Positions 6,902 to 10,533 of a stretch of 10,533 nucleotides of DNA are shown here, piece after piece. The notes under the pieces are model-generated. The model had not been told where the DNA came from, searched no databases, and saw only the letters and a list, made by a program, of their open reading frames with translations. The position numbers were made by a program, and so were the translations under genes. Numbering within the stretch: the first letter of the stretch is position 1; each line of letters begins with the position of its first letter. Origin of the DNA: Prolixibacteraceae bacterium (lineage in GTDB: Bacteria; Bacteroidota; Bacteroidia; Bacteroidales; Prolixibacteraceae); assembly GCA_003457135.1 (NCBI GenBank), contig DMSQ01000077.1, forward strand, positions 1-10,533. The letters are read 5' to 3'.

Positions 6902-6956
6902 CCAAAATCCCATTAGCCTTTTCCGGTAATGGGAATTTTTATGCACGGGATTTTGG
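6902..6956. terminator. Second terminator with two competing stems between convergent genes
   Basis: Stem one is CCCATTA (6909-6915) with TAATGGG (6927-6933), extended by CC/GG, and is followed by AATTTTT, a classic plus-strand terminator. Stem two is CCAAAATCCC (6902-6911) with GGGATTTTGG (6947-6956), a perfect 10-bp repeat that uses the same CCC and therefore excludes stem one. The region separates the plus-strand ETF operon from the end of the minus-strand TIR gene. The larger stem could also act on minus-strand RNA, though no T-run follows it there. Confidence 0.6.
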
Positions 6957-7002
6957 CTAATTAACGAATGTTATAAGCAGGCTTTTTTAATCTAATATAT
7001 TT

Positions 7003-9078
7003 CTATGGTTGTTTACTTTTCAACTCAAAACTCTCCCAATTGTATTTTACTCTTTCCAACAATTTTTTAAACTGTTCCTCAGCACGGATATTTACTAAAA
7101 AAGGGTCATATTCTGCAATTAAGGGGTAATTGATGAATCCACGATTTACTGCATTTTCAAGAAATTCCAAAGACTTTTCCTTGACACCAAGGTAAGAATA
7201 GAAGGTTGCAAAATGATATGAATACTGTAAATCCATTTTAATAGCTTCAGCAAATTCAGGAGTCAATAATAAATTCAAATTCACTTTGTCTCTTTTTATT
7301 ACGTATTTTAGAAATATTGTTGCCTGAGACCAAATATTATTAGCTGATTCTTCAACAAACTTACTGATGAATTCTAGAGCTTCTTCTGCACGATTGTTAT
7401 AAAATAGGGCAAGTGATTTCCAGAATTTATGCATAACATTATCAGGAGTTAAATCAAATGCTGCAAGTAGCGGTTTGAGAGCAAGATCAAATTTGCCGCC
7501 CAAAAATAGATTCCAGCCTTTAACTGCATCATTCAATGGATTAATAGGATCAATTTTAATGCATCTGTTTACTAATAATTCTCCTGCTTCAAACTGGCCA
7601 ACAAAGCTGTATCCTAAAGTTAGCCAGATCATTATGTCAGAATCTTCCGGTTTTCCTGCATGAGCTAGTGCCAAATGATTAATGGCTTTCACCATGTCAC
7701 CATATGCTATGATTATTAAACCTTTTACGAAATGTGCTTCCGCTAAGTCCTGATCGAGATCAAGAGCTTTCTTTACTAGTTCTTCGGCTTTTTTAATATT
7801 TTTCTCATGCTCAATTCCAAGATTAACATACTGGAAATAACCAAATGCCATACCCGCATAAATCAGAGCATTTTCACCTGCAATATCCAGTCCTTTTTGT
7901 AGCAAGTTTAATCCATTTTCTAACCTTTCCAACGACATAGACATCATCTCCGAATAGGCCTTTTTATAACAATCATAAGCAAGAACATTATCTATCGGTC
8001 TTTCATGTATCTTCTTCTTTTCCTGGGAGCTTAACTGTATTTTCAGTGCATCAGCAATAGATCGTGATACCTTCTCCTGAATATCAAAAACATTATCAAG
8101 TGTTCCACTATACTTCTCAGCCCATATGTGTGAGTCATTTGTCCCATCTATAAGCTGAGCAGTAATACGCAGATTGTTCTCTACTTTCCTGACACTTCCT
8201 TCAAGAACATAATGCACATTGACCTCTTTGGCTATTTCTCCTATTCTCTTTTTTGTTCCTTTAAAGGTCATTGCAGAACTTCTTGAAATAACAAGAAGAT
8301 CATGAATGTGAGAAAGATCTGTGATTATTTCTTCTGTTAATCCATCGCTGAAGTACTCTTGATCAGGATCGGGGCTAATATTCTCAAATGGAAGAACAAT
8401 AATTGATTTTTCCTGACGTGCCTGTTTATCAATAGTTTCAGCATTTTCCTTGGATTCTTTCTCAAATGGTATTTGTTCTTTTTTCAGTCCGGAAATTATC
8501 TCTTTTATCGCAAGAGCCACTTTATTTATCTGATCACGATAAAAAGTTTTATTCAGATTATCATTTGGATTATCTTCTTTTGATCTTAGTGGTCTGTTGA
8601 CTCCTATGGATTTAAAAATAAATTCAATGCCACGAAGTGCTCCACCTAAAACTGATTCACATTCCTGATTATCCCTAAAATCGAGATCATGGATACGCAC
8701 CGGGAGAACACGATTGGCTACATTACCTCCCTGTAGTTTTACTTTCAAACCAAACTGATCATTCGAAGCCTGCTCAATAAACGCCTTGAACTCATGATTC
8801 CATGCAAAAGACTTTAGATCACAATATGTACGAGAAATAATTGGAATAAGGATCAGGCATTTAAGTTTCTCCTTCAGGGACTCATCAACATCGTGTGTTT
8901 CTAAAAGTCCGTCGTGTGGATTGATATCTATATATATGCTGATTTCTTCCTTGAAAGTTGATTCGAGTTCTGTTTTCAAGGCTTCAACAAACTCACTCAC
9001 CCACCTTTCGCCTTTATTATCTTTCTGGCGGTAGGAGATAAAAATATCGTAATTAAAGCCATCAATAAAGCTTGACAT
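7003..9078 (-). CDS. TIR domain - TolB-like domain - TPR repeat protein
   Basis: The protein has 691 residues and no membrane segment or signal peptide, so it is cytosolic. Residues 8-150 form a TIR domain: YDIFISYR (10-17), acidic loop YIDINPHD (49-56), helix ESLKEKLKCLILIPIIS, then SRTYCDLKSFAWNHEF, where W93 and E96 sit where TIR NADases have Trp and the catalytic Glu. Residues 150-223 are a helical, charged linker. Residues 224-350 match the TolB-like/FlgO-type domain often found before TPRs in cyclase-like regulators (SIIVLPFENISPDPDQEYFSDG, VNVHYVLEGSVRK, ITAQLIDGTNDSHIWAEKY). Residues about 365-645 are TPR-like helices, and the end keeps the family's YPLIAEYDPFLVNIRAEEQF motif. The TIR takes the place of the cyclase or DNA-binding domain in related proteins. 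A role in NAD-consuming signalling or defence is inferred. The gene is A+T-richer than the ETF genes and borders mobile DNA. Confidence 0.85.
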   Translation of the reverse strand: MSSFIDGFNYDIFISYRQKDNKGERWVSEFVEALKTELESTFKEEISIYIDINPHDGLLETHDVDESLKEKLKCLILIPIISRTYCDLKSFAWNHEFKAFIEQASNDQFGLKVKLQGGNVANRVLPVRIHDLDFRDNQECESVLGGALRGIEFIFKSIGVNRPLRSKEDNPNDNLNKTFYRDQINKVALAIKEIISGLKKEQIPFEKESKENAETIDKQARQEKSIIVLPFENISPDPDQEYFSDGLTEEIITDLSHIHDLLVISRSSAMTFKGTKKRIGEIAKEVNVHYVLEGSVRKVENNLRITAQLIDGTNDSHIWAEKYSGTLDNVFDIQEKVSRSIADALKIQLSSQEKKKIHERPIDNVLAYDCYKKAYSEMMSMSLERLENGLNLLQKGLDIAGENALIYAGMAFGYFQYVNLGIEHEKNIKKAEELVKKALDLDQDLAEAHFVKGLIIIAYGDMVKAINHLALAHAGKPEDSDIMIWLTLGYSFVGQFEAGELLVNRCIKIDPINPLNDAVKGWNLFLGGKFDLALKPLLAAFDLTPDNVMHKFWKSLALFYNNRAEEALEFISKFVEESANNIWSQATIFLKYVIKRDKVNLNLLLTPEFAEAIKMDLQYSYHFATFYSYLGVKEKSLEFLENAVNRGFINYPLIAEYDPFLVNIRAEEQFKKLLERVKYNWESFELKSKQP

Positions 9079-9267
9079 TAGAAAGGAATTTTATCAAAAT
9101 TATATCTAATATCTAATTATTCATGTTCAAAGTTAGTTAAATCATGATAACAAGTCAAGGCCAGTCAAAAGCTTGCTTTTAACATTCCGCAAATGCACGC
9201 AGGGAGGGTTTTAATTGATGAACAAAGAGTACTCTGGACTAATTTTCTGCCAAAAAAGTACCGAAAT
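9079..9267. other. Non-coding stretch upstream of the TIR gene
   Basis: Beyond the TIR promoter region I see no credible gene. The only structure noted is a 10-bp palindrome AGAGTACTCT (9226-9235). A 41-codon reading from ATG 9218 runs through the repeat and the intron domain V, so it is not convincing. Confidence 0.4.
9095..9102 (-). promoter_or_regulatory. Candidate -7 box for the TIR gene
   Basis: The minus-strand TAATTTTG (9102-9095) fits TAnnTTTG and would start transcription near 9089, about 11 nt before the ATG. The nearest TTTG (9131-9128) is 25 nt away, which is longer than usual, so a good -33 element is lacking. Confidence 0.4.
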
Positions 9268-9293
9268 CCGGGTAGCTTGCTGTGTGTGCCCTG
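9268..9293. repeat. 26-bp repeat, left (uninterrupted) copy
   Basis: CCGGGTAGCTT (9268-9278) runs directly into GCTGTGTGTGCCCTG (9279-9293). Both halves recur in the same orientation about 1 kb to the right (10186-10196 and 10279-10293), with one mismatch in 26 bases, but there they are 82 nt apart. The second half lies just left of a plus-strand intron remnant. Its GTGTGCCC part (9284-9291) resembles a group II intron 5' end, so the repeat might include an old 5' splice boundary. Confidence 0.65.
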
Positions 9294-9308
9294 TTATCCC
9301 ATTGTTTA

Positions 9309-9395
9309 ACGAACCGCGTAGTACGAGACCCGTATGCTATGTGGTGTGAGAGGCGCACTCCGTCAGCTAATTACTGGCGGAGCCGTCTACTCGAT
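9309..9395 (+). mobile_element. Group II intron 3' remnant (domains V and VI)
   Basis: Bases 9311-9347 (GAACCGCG, a loop around AGACC, then ATGTGGTGTG) fold as domain V: ACCGCGTAG pairs with CTATGTGGT using wobbles, a two-base GT bulge follows, then TACG pairs with CGTA. GTGTGAGAGG joins it to domain VI, CTCCGTCAG (9358-9366) with CTGGCGGAG (9374-9382), and the stretch ends with CTACTCGAT (9387-9395), the usual 3' end of this intron type. There is no domain I-IV and no maturase gene, so it cannot move or splice. Compared with the form I remember, the domain V base pairs are drifted but still paired. Confidence 0.72.
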
Positions 9396-9402
9396 TAAAA
9401 TG

Positions 9403-9828
9403 TTAGCGGCTGGCAATCGTTGTCTTCAAATAATTTTCTGGAGTCATTACTCCAAGAGAGCTGTTCTTAAAATCTTTGATGTTTCTCGTGATAATTAAAT
9501 CAATTTGTCCATTGAATTCTGCCGAATAGTTTTGCAATGCGTCTTCAAAATCCTTAAAATTCGAGTTCAGGGCTTTTAGAATAACATCTTTGTCAGTTGT
9601 AAGTACTTCTGTAATCGTTATTAATTGTTTTAATTTTTCGATAACTTTCTCATGAGTAGAGCTTTGCCTTAATAGATAGTATACATTGCTGATTATTACT
9701 GATGTGATGAAGCCTTTAATTTCTCTCGATTCACATAGTGACAAAACTTTTGCAGCATCGTCCGAAAACGGCTCTCTGTCAAAAAAGAAGTCTAAAATTA
9801 CGTCAGTGTCAATAAGAACTTTTTTCAT
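9403..9828 (-). CDS. PIN domain toxin, VapC-like (PIN_3 family)
   Basis: This 141-residue PIN-fold ribonuclease is the toxin half of a type II toxin-antitoxin pair. It starts KKVLIDTDVILDFFFDREPF with acidic D7 and D9 in the metal site, continues GFITSVIISNVYYLLR, then FKDFEDALQ (D93, E95, D96) and LIITRNIKDF (D110 before it, T114, R115, N116, D119), which is the PIN_3 arrangement. The usual Glu near residue 43 of classical VapC is replaced by Ser/Asn, as I recall for PIN_3. VapC toxins generally cut tRNA or rRNA, but the target here is unknown. The ATG lies 3 nt after the antitoxin stop, so the two are co-transcribed and probably translationally coupled. The stop is only 8 nt from the 3' end of the intron remnant, and the C-terminal IASR still looks like the family end, so the gene seems complete. 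Confidence 0.88.
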   Translation of the reverse strand: MKKVLIDTDVILDFFFDREPFSDDAAKVLSLCESREIKGFITSVIISNVYYLLRQSSTHEKVIEKLKQLITITEVLTTDKDVILKALNSNFKDFEDALQNYSAEFNGQIDLIITRNIKDFKNSSLGVMTPENYLKTTIASR

Positions 9829-9831
9829 TTG

Positions 9832-10080
9832 CTAAAGATATTTTTCAGTAAGTCTTTTGGAAAGTTCTTTTTTGTAGTTGATGTTTTTGGGAGCCTTAAA
9901 CGTACCTTTTAATGATTGTACAATCGGGGTCAGTTCGATACTTTCATTATTATCCTCTTTTGTTATGGCTTTTAGGTAGTTCTCAACAATGTCGGATAAA
10001 CTACGACCTTTACCATTGGCATATTTCTTTGCCTTTTCGATAATTGTTTGCTCAATCGTCAATGTCAATTTTGTATTCAT
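9832..10080 (-). CDS. DUF6364-type antitoxin of the PIN toxin
   Basis: The protein has 82 residues. The N-terminal half MNTKLTLTIEQTIIEKAKKY followed by ANGKGRSLSDIVENYLK has the strand-helix-helix pattern of ribbon-helix-helix DNA-binding proteins: the beta strand TKLTLTI, helix QTIIEKAKKYA, then the turn and helix SLSDIVENYL. This is typical of DUF6364 antitoxins. The C-terminal half, rich in Lys and Glu with SLKGTFKAPK, would wrap the toxin's active site. It is first in the operon, the usual order for vapBC, and ends in TAG just before the toxin start. It likely represses its own promoter through the palindromes upstream. Confidence 0.82.
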   Translation of the reverse strand: MNTKLTLTIEQTIIEKAKKYANGKGRSLSDIVENYLKAITKEDNNESIELTPIVQSLKGTFKAPKNINYKKELSKRLTEKYL

Positions 10081-10082
10081 GG

Positions 10083-10167
10083 CACTAGTGTTTTGTCAAT
10101 TAAATTTATACATGCAAATATACAAATAAAAACACGATACGTGCAAATATCTTTCATGTGGCACGTG
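10083..10167. promoter_or_regulatory. Antitoxin promoter with three CAC...GTG palindromes
   Basis: On the minus strand TTTG (10147-10144), a 21-nt spacer and TATATTTG (10122-10115) form a Bacteroidota promoter with a leader of about 28 nt. Three related palindromes are CACTAGTG (10083-10090, next to the start codon), CACGATACGTG (10133-10143, inside the spacer) and CACGTG (10162-10167, upstream). Their positions would suit autorepression by the ribbon-helix-helix antitoxin. The promoter is well supported; the operators are inferred. Confidence 0.55.
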
Positions 10168-10185
10168 TCATTCATGCTTGCCGCA

Positions 10186-10293
10186 CCGGGTAGCTTACGC
10201 CCCCTAAGAACCGTACGTGCGACTTTCACCGCATACGGCTCAGGCACTTTTAAGGCTCACCCGGCGAAGGGCAACCCGGCTGTGTGCGCCCTG
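10186..10293. repeat. 26-bp repeat, right copy, split by 82 nt
   Basis: CCGGGTAGCTT (10186-10196) and GCTGTGTGCGCCCTG (10279-10293) are the same two half-repeats as at 9268-9293, in the same orientation, but separated by bases 10197-10278. That extra segment contains the minus-strand intron domain V. Either the segment was inserted into a site like the left copy, or it was deleted from the left copy. Confidence 0.6.
10197..10278 (-). mobile_element. Group II intron domain V remnant, opposite strand, different intron type
   Basis: On the minus strand, bases 10241-10208 read GAGCCGTATGCGGTGAAAG and then TCGCACGTACGGTTC. This is a canonical 34-nt domain V with a GAAA tetraloop and GAGCCGT/ACGGTTC base stem. 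TTAGGGGG follows, as is usual after this domain V, but domain VI is nearly absent: only a GGGGGCG/CTACCC-like stub remains, running into the half-repeat. The upstream side has a GC-rich stretch with GGGTTGCCC and no maturase end. It differs in sequence class from the plus-strand remnant at 9309-9395, so at least two intron families have visited this locus. Confidence 0.7.
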
Positions 10294-10311
10294 CATAAGC
10301 AGCGCGCACAC
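10282..10311. repeat. Strong 30-nt hairpin overlapping the right repeat
   Basis: GTGTGCGC (10282-10289) pairs with GCGCACAC (10304-10311), and inside CTGC pairs with GCAG around ATAA, with one C-C mismatch. The left arm is part of the repeat's second half, whereas the left copy at 9279-9293 lacks the partner arm. No T-tract follows, so it does not look like a terminator. Confidence 0.5.
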
Positions 10312-10382
10312 TTGTTGTAAGCTCTGGAAAAAAGTTTAAAAAAATACAAATAAACTTAACATAGCATAAGAACAACAAGTGT
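10308..10382. repeat. Imperfect palindrome just before the intron 5' end
   Basis: ACACTTGTTGT (10308-10318) and ACAACAAGTGT (10372-10382) are perfect 11-bp inverted repeats. Nested inside are AAGTTTA (10332-10338) and TAAACTT (10351-10357). The interior is A/T-rich and non-coding. In addition CTCTGG-A6 (10322-10333) is nearly complementary to T5-CCCAGAG (10385-10396), which would form a pseudoknot-like crossing pair. Confidence 0.45.
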
Positions 10383-10533
10383 TATTTTTCCCAGAGGGTG
10401 CAAATCCCTTATGCGCGGAGTCGTGTCCGAAGCATTAGCAAGTGGCAAGGTGGTTTGGGGTGACCCATGCACTGAAGGTTATTTGCGATTGATTAATGAG
10501 CAAATAAATTCAAACGGCAAAATCCGGTACTGA
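10379..10533 (+). mobile_element. Group II intron 5' end (domain I), running off the window
   Basis: From about GTGTT at 10379 the sequence looks like the start of domain I rather than protein-coding DNA. The hairpin GGGTGCAAATCCC (10396-10408) is followed by GCGCGGAGTCGTGTCCGAAG, then GCAAGTGGCAAGGTGG, GGGGTGACCC and finally AAATCCGGTACTGA. I recognise this order from Bacteroidota introns, where it precedes the maturase gene. No long reading frame is present. The exact 5' splice site is uncertain, because GTGTT departs from the usual GTGYG. The maturase and the 3' end would lie to the right. Confidence 0.6.

Noticed and set aside
9218..9343. 41-codon plus-strand reading frame (MNKEYSG...)
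   Set aside because: It runs through the 26-bp repeat and into the intron domain V, with no ribosome site or family resemblance.
10048..10320. 90-codon plus-strand reading frame
   Set aside because: It crosses the antitoxin start, its promoter, both half-repeats and an intron domain V. Its composition is not protein-like and no family is recognised.
10186..10321. Integron attC site: GCTTAC (10194-10199) and GTAAGC (10316-10321) frame the right repeat, and TTGTTGTAAGC resembles cassette ends
   Set aside because: The cores do not match RYYYAAC/GTTRRRY, there is no integrase in view, and an intron domain V occupies the interior. The direct-repeat observation is kept without the attC label.
1..10533. 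CRISPR array, tRNA or rRNA genes
   Set aside because: I saw no regularly spaced repeats and no cloverleaf or rRNA signature on either strand.

Overview
The window looks like Bacteroidota chromosome, perhaps Marinilabiliales/Bacteroidales. The evidence is several promoters of the Bacteroidota type (TTTG, about 19-21 nt, TAnnTTTG), an M64 zinc peptidase, a DUF1003 gene, a conserved small Cys-containing membrane protein beside rpsF, and a DUF6364/PIN toxin-antitoxin pair. Genus cannot be given from sequence alone.

Left part (1-2926). The first 139 bases hold the 5' end of rpsF (ribosomal protein S6) on the minus strand, with a good promoter but an in-frame TAG at codon 42. Next is a minus-strand 131-residue membrane-anchored protein of unknown function. 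It is divergent from a secreted M64 metallopeptidase on the plus strand. Convergent to the peptidase lies a minus-strand pair: an exported GlcG/HbpS-like protein, followed by a DUF1003 gene reduced to a pseudogene by a stop codon and an internal deletion with frameshift.

Middle (2927-7002). A two-gene plus-strand operon encodes a complete electron-transfer-flavoprotein system: ETF:quinone oxidoreductase with its own 4Fe-4S domain, then one polypeptide fusing EtfB and EtfA. Together they can carry electrons from flavoprotein dehydrogenases to the quinone pool. The EtfB half carries the DGDTA form of its FAD/nucleotide loop, which is typical of bifurcating ETFs. Two hairpin terminators in tandem close the operon.

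Right part (7003-10533). This is accessory DNA and visibly richer in A+T in its genes. A minus-strand TIR/TolB-like/TPR protein of 691 residues resembles signalling or defence proteins. Then follows a roughly 1-kb module: a group II intron 3' remnant (domains V and VI), a PIN toxin with a DUF6364 antitoxin, and an opposite-strand domain V remnant of a different intron type. The module is bounded by two copies of a 26-bp repeat, and the right copy is split by 82 nt that contain the domain V. The window ends inside what looks like the 5' domain I of another group II intron on the plus strand.

The least ordinary observations are the split repeat around the toxin-antitoxin module, the TIR-TolB-TPR architecture, the fully fused ETF/ETF-QO operon with a bifurcation-type motif, and two broken genes (rpsF and DUF1003).
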